Translations under genes and position numbers: made by a program | Shown: one piece after another, positions 50,540 to 58,913 of the stretch | How the letters are laid out: each line of letters opens with the position of its first letter | Position numbering within the stretch: the stretch's first letter is position 1 | DNA from: Rhodospirillaceae bacterium UBA1479 | GTDB lineage: Bacteria > Pseudomonadota > Alphaproteobacteria > Rhodospirillales > Casp-alpha2 | Direction: 5' to 3' | Assembly (NCBI GenBank): GCA_002325375.1 | Contig: DCRZ01000012.1 | Coordinates: 176,780-240,779 of the forward strand | DNA: 64,000 bases | The notes under the pieces: generated by a model | Told to the model about the DNA's origin: nothing | The model's input: only the letters and a program-made list of their open reading frames with translations | Database searches by the model: none

Positions 50540-51838
50540 ATGGCATCTCAGAACCGACGCGCCGAACTGAACAAGACATCGGCGGCCGAGGCATCAGAAG
50601 CCCTTCTGCGGCGGCTTCAGGCGATGCGTGCCGAAACCCTGACCCTGGCCGAAGGTCTGTCCGACGCCGACGCCACGGCCCAGTCCATGGCCGACGCCAG
50701 CCCCGCCAAATGGCATCTCGGCCATACCAGCTGGTTCTTCGAAGCCCTGGTTCTGGAACCCGGCCATCCCGGCTATCAACTGTTCGACGACCGCTTCGCC
50801 TATCTGTTCAATTCCTATTACGACAGCGTCGGCCCGCGCCAGCCGCGGCCCCAGCGCGGCCTGTTGACCCGCCCGCCGCTGGCCGACGTGATCGCCTACC
50901 GGCATCATGTGGATGCGGGCCTGGCCGACCTTATGGGCAATGGCGGCGCGGACGAAGGCCTGCTGAACATCATCGAATTGGGCCTGCACCACGAACAGCA
51001 GCATCAGGAACTTCTGCTGACCGACATCCTGCACCTGTTCGCGCAAAACCCCTTGAAGCCCGCCTATCGCCCGGCAGAGCCCCTGGCCACCGGCGGCGGG
51101 GCGCCGGACCTGCGCTGGATCGCCTTTGACGGCGGCATCCTGCCTGTCGGCGCCGACACCTCGGGCGGCGACTTCGCGTTCGACTGCGAAACGCCGCGCC
51201 ACGACGCCCTGGTGCGGCCGTTCCGCCTGGCCTCGCGCCCGGCCACCAACGGCGAATGGATGGCCTTCATCGCCGACGGCGGCTACGCCGACCCCCTGTT
51301 GTGGCTGTCCGATGGCTGGGCCACGGTCCAGGCCGAAGGCTGGTCGGCGCCCCTGTATTGGGAACACCGCGACGGCGACTGGTGGACCATGAGCCTGAAG
51401 GGCCCGCAGCCCGTCGACCCGGACGCCCCGGTGACCCACATCAGCCTGTTCGAGGCCGATGCCTTCGCCCGCTGGTCGGGCAAGCGCCTGCCGACGGAAT
51501 TCGAATGGGAGGCGGCGGCCGGAGAGCTGCCGGTTACCGGCAACTTCGCGGGTACGGGCCGCCTGCGCCCGGCCCCGGCACAGGACCGTGACGGCCTGCA
51601 GCAGATGTTCGGCGACGTCTGGGAATGGACCGCCAGCGCCTATGCCCCCTATCCCGGCTTTCAGGCCACGGACGGGGCCGGCGGCGAATACAACGGCAAA
51701 TTCATGTCGGGGCAGAACGTGTTGCGCGGCGGGTCCTGCGCCACGCCGGAAGGACACGCGCGCGCCACCTACCGCAACTTCTTTTATCCGCATCAGCGTT
51801 GGCAGTTCACGGGCCTGCGCCTGGCCGAGGATGGGTGA
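50540..51838 (+). CDS. egtB: Ergothioneine biosynthesis protein EgtB (sulfoxide synthase)
   Basis: Non-heme iron enzyme that joins hercynine with a thiol (gamma-glutamylcysteine or cysteine) through a C-S bond and sulfoxidation. The 432-residue protein has the DinB-like helical domain with the iron histidines (KWHLGHTSWFFEALVLEP, HHEQQHQELLLTDILH) and the C-terminal FGE-sulfatase domain (FRLASRPATNGEWMAFIADGGY, AFARWSGKRLPTEFEWEAAAG, GDVWEWTASAYAPYPGF, VLRGGSCATPEGHARATYRNFFYPHQRW). egtD follows at once. Confidence 0.95.
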   Translation: MASQNRRAELNKTSAAEASEALLRRLQAMRAETLTLAEGLSDADATAQSMADASPAKWHLGHTSWFFEALVLEPGHPGYQLFDDRFAYLFNSYYDSVGPRQPRPQRGLLTRPPLADVIAYRHHVDAGLADLMGNGGADEGLLNIIELGLHHEQQHQELLLTDILHLFAQNPLKPAYRPAEPLATGGGAPDLRWIAFDGGILPVGADTSGGDFAFDCETPRHDALVRPFRLASRPATNGEWMAFIADGGYADPLLWLSDGWATVQAEGWSAPLYWEHRDGDWWTMSLKGPQPVDPDAPVTHISLFEADAFARWSGKRLPTEFEWEAAAGELPVTGNFAGTGRLRPAPAQDRDGLQQMFGDVWEWTASAYAPYPGFQATDGAGGEYNGKFMSGQNVLRGGSCATPEGHARATYRNFFYPHQRWQFTGLRLAEDG

Positions 51839-51845
51839 GACAACG

Positions 51846-52814
51846 ATGGACGCCTTTGCCGATGTTGAAGACACAGGATTGGACGACGACGGCAGGGAGG
51901 CCTTCCTGAGCGACGTGATTGACGGGCTGTCCGCCGCCACCAAGACCCTGCCCTGCAAGTGGCTTTACGACGTGCGCGGTTCTGCCCTGTTCGAGGAAAT
52001 CACCCATCTCGACGAATACTATCCGACCCGCACGGAGCTTGCCCTGCTGACCGACATCGCCGGCGACCTGGGGGCGGCCCTGCCGGCCGGGGCCTGGGTC
52101 GTGGAATTCGGGTCGGGGTCAAGCCGCAAGTCGGATTTGTTCCTCAACGCGCTGACCGATCTCCGCGGCTACGTGCCCATCGACGTCGCCGGTGATTATC
52201 TGGAAGCCGCCGCCGGGGCCCTGGCCGAACGCCTGCCGCATCTGGAGGTCATTCCCGTGGTCGGCGATTTCACCGCCGAACTGCCCTTGCCGGCGGCACT
52301 CGACGATGCCCCCACGGTCGGTTTTTTCCCGGGCTCCACCATCGGCAATTTCGAGCCCGCCCAGGCGGCCGGCTTCCTCGCCCGCGCCCGGCGTACGCTG
52401 GGCGACGGCGCCTTTATGGTGGTTGGCGTCGACCTGAAAAAAGACCTGGACGTGCTGCTGCCCGCCTATGACGACGCCAAGGGCGTGACCGCGGACTTCA
52501 ACCTGAACCTGCTGGACCGCATCAATCGCGAGCTGGGCGGCGGGTTCGACCGTGCGCGCTTCGCCCATCGTGTGCGTTATGACGACGGCGAAGGCCGGGT
52601 CGAGATGCACCTGGAAAGCACGGTCGACCAGACGGTGCACATCGACGGCCATGCCTTCGACTTCCGGGCGGGCGAGACCATCCATACGGAAAATTCCTAC
52701 AAATACGCGGTCGAGGATTTCCATCGCGTCGCCGGCGGCGCCGGCTGGCGCGCGCAACAGCATTGGACCGACGCGGACAGCCTGTTCTCCATCCATCTGC
52801 TTGCCGCCGCCTGA
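51846..52814 (+). CDS. egtD: L-histidine N-alpha-methyltransferase EgtD
   Basis: Transfers three methyl groups from SAM to histidine, giving hercynine, the substrate of EgtB. The 322-residue protein starts at the ATG at 51846 (GGTGAGA 5 nt upstream); an in-frame ATG at 51831 would overlap egtB. It shows KWLYDVRGSALFEEITHLDEYYPTRTELALL, the SAM loop WVVEFGSGSSRKS, and FFPGSTIGNFEPAQA. The His-binding residues lie in the C-terminal part (HTENSYKY). egtBD form a two-gene operon; gshA-like egtA and an egtC are not visible. Confidence 0.95.
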   Translation: MDAFADVEDTGLDDDGREAFLSDVIDGLSAATKTLPCKWLYDVRGSALFEEITHLDEYYPTRTELALLTDIAGDLGAALPAGAWVVEFGSGSSRKSDLFLNALTDLRGYVPIDVAGDYLEAAAGALAERLPHLEVIPVVGDFTAELPLPAALDDAPTVGFFPGSTIGNFEPAQAAGFLARARRTLGDGAFMVVGVDLKKDLDVLLPAYDDAKGVTADFNLNLLDRINRELGGGFDRARFAHRVRYDDGEGRVEMHLESTVDQTVHIDGHAFDFRAGETIHTENSYKYAVEDFHRVAGGAGWRAQQHWTDADSLFSIHLLAAA

Positions 52815-52874
52815 GACTTCGGCCATGCTTTGAGATACGGGGCGGCCTGGGGAGGCCCCAAGGGAGGCAGCGTC

Positions 52875-53417
52875 ATGCGGCGCGCGTTCATCGGCACGGC
52901 GGCACTGATCTTGGGCCTGGTTTTGGGCCCTGCGGCGCGCGCCTGCGGGCCCGAGGTCGTCATCCGCTTTATCGATTCAAGCCCCGACCTGTTCATCATC
53001 GAGAACAAGAGCCTGGAGCCCTGGACCCTGCTGAGCCTGGAATTCCACGCGGCGAATTCCGCCGGGCGCGTGGTGTTCGACACGGATTTCGGCGGCGCCG
53101 GCGCGTCGGAGCCGCAGCAGTTCGAAGCCGTCGAGGGCGAGGTCGGCCTGATGAAGGCCCCCGTGGTCGCCGACGGGGCGGAGGACCTGACCCTGCATTT
53201 CAGCAATTTCACCCCGGGCCGCACCTTCGTGTTCTCGATCGACCTGGACGACCGCCTGGAAAATTCCGCCGAGGGCCAAGCCTATGTGACGGGCGAGGAA
53301 ATCGCGGGGGCGGAGGTCATGGGCCTGTTCACCCATCCCCAAATCGGCGAAGGAAACGCCCGCGGCACCTTCGGCACGGACGGCAAGGCGCATCTCAGGG
53401 GGGCGACCTGCGCGTAA
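52875..53417 (+). CDS. Exported hypothetical protein
   Basis: A 180-residue protein with a signal peptide (MRRAFIGTAALILGLVLGPAARACG; cut near ARA). It is all-beta in appearance, with VVIRFIDSSPDLFIIENKSLEPWTLLSLEFHAANSAGRVVFDTDFGGAG and LTLHFSNFTPGRTFVFSIDLDD. The pattern resembles a calcium-binding or hemopexin-like beta sandwich, but I do not recognise the family. GGGAGG lies 7 nt before the ATG at 52875. It follows egtD by 60 bp and may be cotranscribed. No membrane span beyond the signal. Confidence 0.65.
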   Translation: MRRAFIGTAALILGLVLGPAARACGPEVVIRFIDSSPDLFIIENKSLEPWTLLSLEFHAANSAGRVVFDTDFGGAGASEPQQFEAVEGEVGLMKAPVVADGAEDLTLHFSNFTPGRTFVFSIDLDDRLENSAEGQAYVTGEEIAGAEVMGLFTHPQIGEGNARGTFGTDGKAHLRGATCA

Positions 53418-53510
53418 GCCCCGCCCTTTCCGCCGCGCGCTGCCGCCGCAAATATTCAAAAGAAAACCACTGAGACAGTGAGACGGTGAGAAAAGCGACC
53501 GCAAAGGGTT

Positions 53511-53597
53511 GTCATGGCCGGGCTTGACCCGGCCATCCACGCCTTGTCGGCTTTTCAAGAGAGTCCGTGGATGCCCGTGTCGAGCACGGGCATGACG
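53511..53597. repeat. Alphaproteobacterial intergenic mosaic repeat
   Basis: Two hairpins: ATGGCCGGG-CTTGA-CCCGGCCAT (53514-53536) and ATGCCCGTG-TCGAG-CACGGGCAT (53570-53592), joined by an ATCCACG/CGTGGAT pair, and bounded by GTCATG and CATGAC. Sequences of this kind are very common between alphaproteobacterial genes. An outer GACGGTGAG/CTCACCGTC pair (53482-53490, 53612-53620) encloses it. Confidence 0.75.
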
Positions 53598-53622
53598 GCA
53601 ATGTCTCATCGCCTCACCGTCG

Positions 53623-53651
53623 CTGTGGTTCAAAATCTTCGGGAACCACAG
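53623..53651. terminator. Hairpin between convergent genes
   Basis: Perfect 9-bp stem CTGTGGTTC/GAACCACAG (53623-53631, 53643-53651) with an 11-base loop. It lies 18 bp from the stop of the minus-strand oxidoreductase gene and could work in both directions, though the T-runs are poor. Confidence 0.45.
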
Positions 53652-53668
53652 AACAAAGGGGCGCGGGA

Positions 53669-54682
53669 TCAGGTCAGCTTGACCAGCTGCTTGCCCAGGT
53701 TCTTTCCTTGCAGCATGCCGATGAAGGCTTCCGGCGCGGCAGCGATTCCGTCCGCGACGGTCTCGCGGTAGGCCATGCGCCCGTCCGCCACCATGGTTTC
53801 CAGCTCCGCCCGCGCCTGGGGCCAGATCGCCTTATGGGCGTTGAGCACGAAGCCTTCCATCTTCAGCGACTTGTCGAAGAACAGATGCATGTTGCGGTTG
53901 CCGTAGGCTTCACCCGTTTCGTTGTAGCGCGCCAGCACGCCGCAGACGGGAATGCGCGCCAGGCGGTTGCACTGGCCCATGACGGTTTCCAGGATTTCGC
54001 CGCCGACGTTGTCGAAATAGACGTCGACGCCGTCGGGCGCCGCCGCCGTCAACTGGCCCGCCAGGTCCGGCGCCTTGTAATCGATGCAGGCATCGAAGCC
54101 GAAGTCATCGACCACCAATTTGCATTTGTCCGGCCCGCCGGCGATGCCGACGGCGCGGCAGCCCATGTCCCGGGCCAATTGGCCGACGCAGCTGCCGACC
54201 GATCCGGCGGCGGCGGAAACCACCACCGTCTCCCCCGCCTTGGGCTGGCCCGTGATCTTGAGCCCGACCCAAGCGGTCACGCCCGTGGAGCCGCAGACGC
54301 CGAGATAGGCCGAGAGCGGCACCCCCGGCTTGGCGTCAATGACGAAATCCAAATCCGTGCCGTCGGACACCACATGAGTCTGCCAGCCGAGCCGCCCGAC
54401 CACATGCGTGCCGACGGGAAAGTCCGGATTGTTCGTCTGGACCACCTCGCCCAACACGCGCCCGACCATCAGGTCGCCCGGTTTCAGCACGTTGGGGCTG
54501 TAGGTCCAGCCGCCGCCCATCAGCATCCGCTGATAGGGATCGAGCGAGAGATAGAGGTTGCGCAGCAGGAACTGCCCCGCCCCCGGTTCGGGCACGGGGG
54601 TTTCGTCCAGGCGGAAGTTGCCCGGCACGGGCAGGCCCTCGGGCGTGGAGTTGAACAGCACCCGGGTATTGGTCTCGGTCAT
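53669..54682 (-). CDS. NADP-dependent oxidoreductase, MDR family (CurA/leukotriene B4 dehydrogenase-like)
   Basis: A 337-residue medium-chain reductase without zinc ligands. It has LYLSLDPYQRMLMGG, VLGEVVQTNNPDFPVGTHVVGRLGW, LGVCGSTGVTAWVGL and the nucleotide loop VVSAAAGSVGSCVGQLARDMGCRAVGIAGG, as in curcumin reductase/prostaglandin reductase relatives. Such enzymes reduce alpha,beta-unsaturated ketones with NADPH. The ATG at 54682 fits the family start MTETNTRVLFNSTPEG. It is 22 bp downstream of the MetE-like gene. Confidence 0.88.
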   Translation of the reverse strand: MTETNTRVLFNSTPEGLPVPGNFRLDETPVPEPGAGQFLLRNLYLSLDPYQRMLMGGGWTYSPNVLKPGDLMVGRVLGEVVQTNNPDFPVGTHVVGRLGWQTHVVSDGTDLDFVIDAKPGVPLSAYLGVCGSTGVTAWVGLKITGQPKAGETVVVSAAAGSVGSCVGQLARDMGCRAVGIAGGPDKCKLVVDDFGFDACIDYKAPDLAGQLTAAAPDGVDVYFDNVGGEILETVMGQCNRLARIPVCGVLARYNETGEAYGNRNMHLFFDKSLKMEGFVLNAHKAIWPQARAELETMVADGRMAYRETVADGIAAAPEAFIGMLQGKNLGKQLVKLT

Positions 54683-54704
54683 GGGTCGGCTTTCTTGGCT
54701 TTTC

Positions 54705-55745
54705 TTATTTGGAGATTTCCGCGCGCACGATGGCGGCACCGTCGGCCATGGCCTTCATCTTGCCGAAGGCGACGTCGCGGGGCAGGTACTTGAGCCCGCA
54801 ATCGGGGGCGACGATGATCTTTTCCGCCGGATGATGGGCGAGACCCTTGCGGATGCGTTCCGCCACCGTGTCCGGGCTTTCGATGTCGTGGGTCGACAGG
54901 TCCAGCACGCCCAGGATGATGTTCTTTTCCGGCAGGGTTTCCAGCACGGCGCAATCCAGATGCGACTGCGCCGTTTCGATGGAGATGTCGCAGACCGAAC
55001 AGGCCGCCAGCTGCGGCAGAAAGGAATAGCCCTCGGGCCGCTCGTGAATGATCGCGGCATAGCCGAAGCAGATGTGCACGGCGGTTTCGCCCTCGATCCC
55101 GTCGAGCGCGCGGTTCAGCGCATCCAGGCCGAATTCGCCGGCCTTTTCCGGGCGGGCCTGCATGTAGGGTTCGTCCAGCTGCACCACGTCGGCGCCGGCG
55201 GCGAACAGGTCGCGGACTTCCTCGTTCACGGCGGCGGCGTAGTCCATGGCCAGGTCGGCCTCCGACGCATAGAAATCGTTCTGCGCCTGCTGCGACATGG
55301 TGAACGGGCCGGGCACGGTGATCTTGATCTTGCGGTCCGTGTTGGCGCGCAGGAACTTCACGTCCTCGACCTCGACCGCATGCATGCGGGTGATCTTGCC
55401 GGTGATGCGCGGCACCGGATTGGGATGGCCGGAGCGGTCGAGCGCTTCGCCCGGATTGTCGATGTCGACGCCGGACAGCGCCGTGGCGAAACGGTTGGAA
55501 TAGCTTTCGCGGCGCATTTCGCCGTCGGTGATGATGTCGAGCCCGGCCCGCTCCTGATCGCGGATGGCCAGGATGGTGGCGTCGTTCTGGGCCTCTTCCA
55601 GGTATTCCGGATCGACGCGCCACAATTCCTTGGCCCGCGTGCGGGGCGGGAAGCGCCCGGCCAGCTTGGCGCGGTCGAGCAGCCAGTTGGGCTGAGCGTA
55701 GGAGCCGACCAGCGAGGTCGGCAACAGGGTGTTGATGGTGGTCAT
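54705..55745 (-). CDS. Cobalamin-independent methionine synthase-like protein (MetE C-terminal family)
   Basis: A 346-residue TIM-barrel protein related to the catalytic C-terminal half of MetE. Seen: TSLVGSYAQPNWLL, ITDGEMRRESYSNRF, TVPGPFTMSQQAQN, AGADVVQLDEPYMQARPEK, ILGVLDLSTHDIESPDTVAERIRKGL and IVAPDCGLKYLPRDVAFGKM; the cysteine in APDCGLK and the histidine in VHICFG are the zinc-ligand sites. It lacks the N-terminal half. Stand-alone members act on methylated thiols or other methyl donors; the substrate is unknown. It forms an operon with the oxidoreductase. Confidence 0.83.
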   Translation of the reverse strand: MTTINTLLPTSLVGSYAQPNWLLDRAKLAGRFPPRTRAKELWRVDPEYLEEAQNDATILAIRDQERAGLDIITDGEMRRESYSNRFATALSGVDIDNPGEALDRSGHPNPVPRITGKITRMHAVEVEDVKFLRANTDRKIKITVPGPFTMSQQAQNDFYASEADLAMDYAAAVNEEVRDLFAAGADVVQLDEPYMQARPEKAGEFGLDALNRALDGIEGETAVHICFGYAAIIHERPEGYSFLPQLAACSVCDISIETAQSHLDCAVLETLPEKNIILGVLDLSTHDIESPDTVAERIRKGLAHHPAEKIIVAPDCGLKYLPRDVAFGKMKAMADGAAIVRAEISK

Positions 55746-55784
55746 GATAGAAATCCTCCCAGGATTTTGGTTTTGGGGCGTCGT

Positions 55785-56102
55785 CTATTTGATGGGGCGG
55801 CCCAGAAATTTTTCCAAGACAATGATATCGAGGATAATTTCGGTCCTGCATAGCTTGGCTTTTCCGGCCTCCTTGGCGTCCCGCACTTTCTTCAGCTGGG
55901 CCTCCAGCCTCGCCATCAGCTTCGGGTCGACATTCGGTCGCACCTCCTCGGTCGCATCCGATAATTTCTGGATCATCTCGTCGGTACATGCCAGTTCGCT
56001 GTTAGCCAATTGGGCCGCGTCCGCTGGCGCCGCGGCAGTCCCGCCGACGAGTGAAATGGCGCTGACCAGAAAGGCCCGCAGCAGGTTGTTATTGGCGATC
56101 AT
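55785..56102 (-). CDS. Small exported hypothetical protein
   Basis: A 105-residue protein with a signal peptide MIANNNLLRAFLVSAISLVGGTAAAPADAA (cut near ADAA). The mature part is helical and charged, CTDEMIQKLSDATEEVRPNVDPKLMARLEAQLKKVRDAKEAGKAKLCRTEIILDIIVLEKFLGR, with two cysteines that may form a disulfide. GGGAG lies about 11 nt before the ATG. No family recognised. It is between two larger minus-strand genes. Confidence 0.6.
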   Translation of the reverse strand: MIANNNLLRAFLVSAISLVGGTAAAPADAAQLANSELACTDEMIQKLSDATEEVRPNVDPKLMARLEAQLKKVRDAKEAGKAKLCRTEIILDIIVLEKFLGRPIK

Positions 56103-56173
56103 GTCAACATTCTCCCAAAAATGTTTTGCCGACCCTAGCACGTGGGCTGTAGCACCGGTACAGCCCGGCGCGC

Positions 56174-57085
56174 CTAGTCCGCCACACGCATCTGCCCGGC
56201 CGCGTCGAGAACCAGGGTCTGGAAATGACGCGGCACGAAGACCTCCGTCTCAGGCGATGCCGCCTTGACCTCTTGGATAAAGGCCTCCGTATGGGCCAAT
56301 GCCTTGTCCTGGGGCGCGCCGAAGGGCAGGCCCTGGTCGTCCCAATGGGTCGCGACCACAAGCGGGGGTTGGCCCAGGCAGCGCATTAATCGGGCCGTGT
56401 AGTCGTGAATGTCGAGGCGCGGCGGCGCCGAGGCGATGAAGGCGACATCCGGGCGCAGGCCCTCGATTTCGCGCTCAATGAAGTTCATGGAACCGAACAG
56501 CAGGATTTCCCGCCCGCCCATGCGGATCAGATAGGCAAGCGTGCCGCCCTCGACATAGTCGTCGAGGCAGAGCGGTTCATCCTGCACCGGGATCGTGCCG
56601 AAATCCTTATACAGTTTGCAGGACAGGGCGGAATGCAGGCTCGGGATCACGCGGATGGAAAAGGTCTCGTACTGATAATCCTCGCCGCCCCTTACGGCGT
56701 GGATCTGCTCGTCCGGCACGCCGCCGTTGATGGCGATGTTGCACGTGCTTTCCGTGCCGATCACCACAGCACCCGTCTTGTTGGCGATATAGGGCACGTC
56801 CATGGCGTGGTTGAAATGGGAATGGGACAGGATGATGAAATCGGCCTCGGGCACATGGCGGTCGATGGTCGCCGTGTCGTGGCCGGCCGGCTCGCTCATC
56901 TTCACCACCGGGCGCGGATCGTCGGGAATTTCGGTGGCGTCATGGGGGCCGTAACGCCGCCCCTGAAATCGCACCCGCGACAAATAGGGGTCGAGCAGGA
57001 TCACCGTCTCGCCGTCCGTGATTTTCCAGCCCGCCGCCCCGAAATGGGTAAAGCGGAGCGGGCGCATGTTGCCGCCGCCGGTCAT
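56174..57085 (-). CDS. MBL-fold metal-dependent hydrolase (UlaG-like)
   Basis: A 303-residue metallo-beta-lactamase-fold protein. It starts FTHFGAAGWKITDGETVILLDPYL, then the metal motif ILSHSHFNHAMDVPYIANKTGAVVIGTEST and GGTLAYLIRMGGREILLFGSMNF; the C-terminal VVATHWDDQGLPFG carries a late histidine. These fit the UlaG-like/N-acyl-phosphatidylethanolamine PLD-like group. AAGGAGAG precedes the ATG at 57085 by 4 nt. The substrate is unknown. Confidence 0.85.
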   Translation of the reverse strand: MTGGGNMRPLRFTHFGAAGWKITDGETVILLDPYLSRVRFQGRRYGPHDATEIPDDPRPVVKMSEPAGHDTATIDRHVPEADFIILSHSHFNHAMDVPYIANKTGAVVIGTESTCNIAINGGVPDEQIHAVRGGEDYQYETFSIRVIPSLHSALSCKLYKDFGTIPVQDEPLCLDDYVEGGTLAYLIRMGGREILLFGSMNFIEREIEGLRPDVAFIASAPPRLDIHDYTARLMRCLGQPPLVVATHWDDQGLPFGAPQDKALAHTEAFIQEVKAASPETEVFVPRHFQTLVLDAAGQMRVAD

Positions 57086-57107
57086 CGGTCTCTCCTTGAT
57101 GGTGTGT

Positions 57108-57596
57108 TCAGCCGAGGGCCGCGAGAATTTGTTCCGCCGATGACACGTTGAGTCCGGGCTCCGTCTCAAGCGCGAAATGGGTGACCGTGCCGTCCTCGAC
57201 GATCATGGCATAGCGCTTGGAGCGCTTGCCGTAACCCTTGGCCGACATGTCGGACGCCAGACCCATGGCTTCGGTCAGGGTGCAGTTGCCGTCGGACAGC
57301 ATGGTGACCTTGCCGGGCGCTTCGTGGGACAGGCCCCAGGCCGTCATCACCATGGCGTCGTTGACGGACACACAGGCGATCTCGTCGACGCCACGGGCCA
57401 GGATGGCATCCGCCTGGGCGACGAAGCCCGGCAGGTGCTTGGCCGAACAGGTGCGCGTGAAGGCGCCCGGCAGGCCGAACACCACGACCTTACGGCCCTT
57501 GAAATAATCGTCGGTGGAAACCGCTTCGGGCCCGCCGTCGGCGCCCATTTTGAAGATGGTGGCGGACGGCACGCGGTCGCCGGTCTGGATGGTCAT
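57108..57596 (-). CDS. Peroxiredoxin, Prx5/AhpE-like type
   Basis: Thiol peroxidase of 162 residues. The peroxidatic cysteine is C50 in GLPGAFTRTCSAKHLPGF, the Prx5 signature, and the later segments ISCVSVND-like (IACVSVNDAMVMTAWG) and AKGYGKRSKRYAMIVEDGTVTHFALE match the family. It may draw electrons from glutathione or thioredoxin. It is 22 bp upstream of the MBL gene and follows mmsB by 34 bp, probably in one operon. Confidence 0.92.
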   Translation of the reverse strand: MTIQTGDRVPSATIFKMGADGGPEAVSTDDYFKGRKVVVFGLPGAFTRTCSAKHLPGFVAQADAILARGVDEIACVSVNDAMVMTAWGLSHEAPGKVTMLSDGNCTLTEAMGLASDMSAKGYGKRSKRYAMIVEDGTVTHFALETEPGLNVSSAEQILAALG

Positions 57597-57630
57597 GGAT
57601 GGATGCTCCTTCGTTTCGTTACTTTTGTTG

Positions 57631-58518
57631 CTATTTCGCGCGGTCGCGGATCAGGTTGATGATGCCGGAAAAATCCTTCCCGGCCTGACCTGCATCCGCG
57701 TAATCCTGATACAGGGACGCCGCCTTTTCGGCGACGGTGACGTCGGCGCCGGTGCTGTTCGCGGCGGCGATGGCCAGGCCCATGTCCTTCAGCATCAGGG
57801 CGGCCGCGAAGCCCGGGGTATAATCCCGGTTTGCGGGCGAGGTCGGCACCGGGCCCGGCACCGGGCAATAGGTGGTCAGCGACCAGCACTGGCCGGAGGC
57901 CGTGGACGACACGTCGAACAGGCGCTGCGCGTCCAGGCCGAGCTTTTCGGCCAGCACGAAGGCCTCGGCCACGGACGCCATCTGAATGCCCAGCATCATG
58001 TTGTTGCAGATCTTGGCCGCCTGGCCGTTTCCGGGCCCGCCGCAATGGACGATGGTCTTGCCCATTTTCTCCAGCACCGGCTTGGCCCGGGCAAAGGCGT
58101 CATCCGCGCCGCCGACCATGAAGGTCAGGGTCGCGCCCTCGGCCCCGCCGACCCCGCCGGACACGGGCGCGTCGACCATGGCCAGGCCCTTGGCCGCCGC
58201 CGCCGCATGGACCTCGCGCGCGGTGTCGACGTCGATGGTCGAACAGTCGATCACCAGGGTGCCGGCGGGCAGCGCGTCGAACAGGCCGCCCAGGCAGACC
58301 TCTTTTACATGCTTGCCGGCGGGCAGCATGGTGATGACGACCTCGGCGCCCCGGGCCGCCTCCACCGCGCTGGCGGCGGCGGTCGCCCCGGCGGCCACGG
58401 CCTTGGCCAGCAGCTCCGCCGACAGATCGAAGGCCACGACCCCATGGCCGGCCTTGATCAGGTTGCCCGCCATGGGATTGCCCATGTTGCCGACGCCGAT
58501 GAATGCGATGTTGGTCAT
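57631..58518 (-). CDS. mmsB: 3-hydroxyisobutyrate dehydrogenase
   Basis: Oxidises 3-hydroxyisobutyrate to methylmalonate semialdehyde in valine breakdown, with NAD+. The 295-residue protein has the Rossmann motif IAFIGVGNMGNPMAGNLIKAG, the substrate segment DAPVSGGVGGAEGATLTFMVGG, and GNGQAAKICNNMMLGIQM with the catalytic lysine. The C-terminal GFAAALMLKDMGLAIAAAN fits MmsB rather than tartronate semialdehyde reductase. No mmsA is visible in the window. Confidence 0.88.
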   Translation of the reverse strand: MTNIAFIGVGNMGNPMAGNLIKAGHGVVAFDLSAELLAKAVAAGATAAASAVEAARGAEVVITMLPAGKHVKEVCLGGLFDALPAGTLVIDCSTIDVDTAREVHAAAAAKGLAMVDAPVSGGVGGAEGATLTFMVGGADDAFARAKPVLEKMGKTIVHCGGPGNGQAAKICNNMMLGIQMASVAEAFVLAEKLGLDAQRLFDVSSTASGQCWSLTTYCPVPGPVPTSPANRDYTPGFAAALMLKDMGLAIAAANSTGADVTVAEKAASLYQDYADAGQAGKDFSGIINLIRDRAK

Positions 58519-58653
58519 ATGCGCTGTCCTTCAGGCTGATGGCGCCCGGCGCGGCCCAGGGCGGGCGCGGGCAAACGGAATACAGGGCGCAGAGCCTAGC
58601 AATCCCGGCTCAAGGCCGGAAGGGGGCAAGCGTGAATTTTCAGCAAAGAAATT

Positions 58654-58743
58654 TGGCGGAGGGAGGGGGATTCGAACCCCCGATAGAGTTGCCCCTATAC
58701 ACGCTTTCCAAGCGTGCGCCTTCAGCCACTCGGCCACCCCTCC
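58654..58743 (-). tRNA. tRNA-Ser (GGA)
   Basis: A 90-base type II tRNA with acceptor GGAGGGG/TCCCTCC, anticodon stem CACGC/GCGTG around TTGGAAA (anticodon GGA), long variable arm, T-arm GGGGGTTCGAATCCCCC, discriminator G and encoded CCA. Confidence 0.97.
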
Positions 58744-58792
58744 GCGCGTTCCACCACCGGGGCCGTCGCGGCCCCCGGGGAACAGGGGGCGG

Positions 58793-58821
58793 AAAATAGC
58801 GGGCGGCGGGATGGCATGCAA
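58793..58821 (-). promoter_or_regulatory. Sigma70-type promoter for tRNA-Ser
   Basis: Minus-strand TTGCAT (58821-58816), 17-bp spacer, TATTTT (58798-58793), about 50 bp upstream of the tRNA. Confidence 0.6.
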
Positions 58822-58913
58822 CGGTTAAAGCGGCATCAGGGGTCGCAAACCGCGCACGGCATTGTGTCGCGATAATCATTGCCCGGATTGTGTGCCGGCC
58901 CCATAACAAAGTC

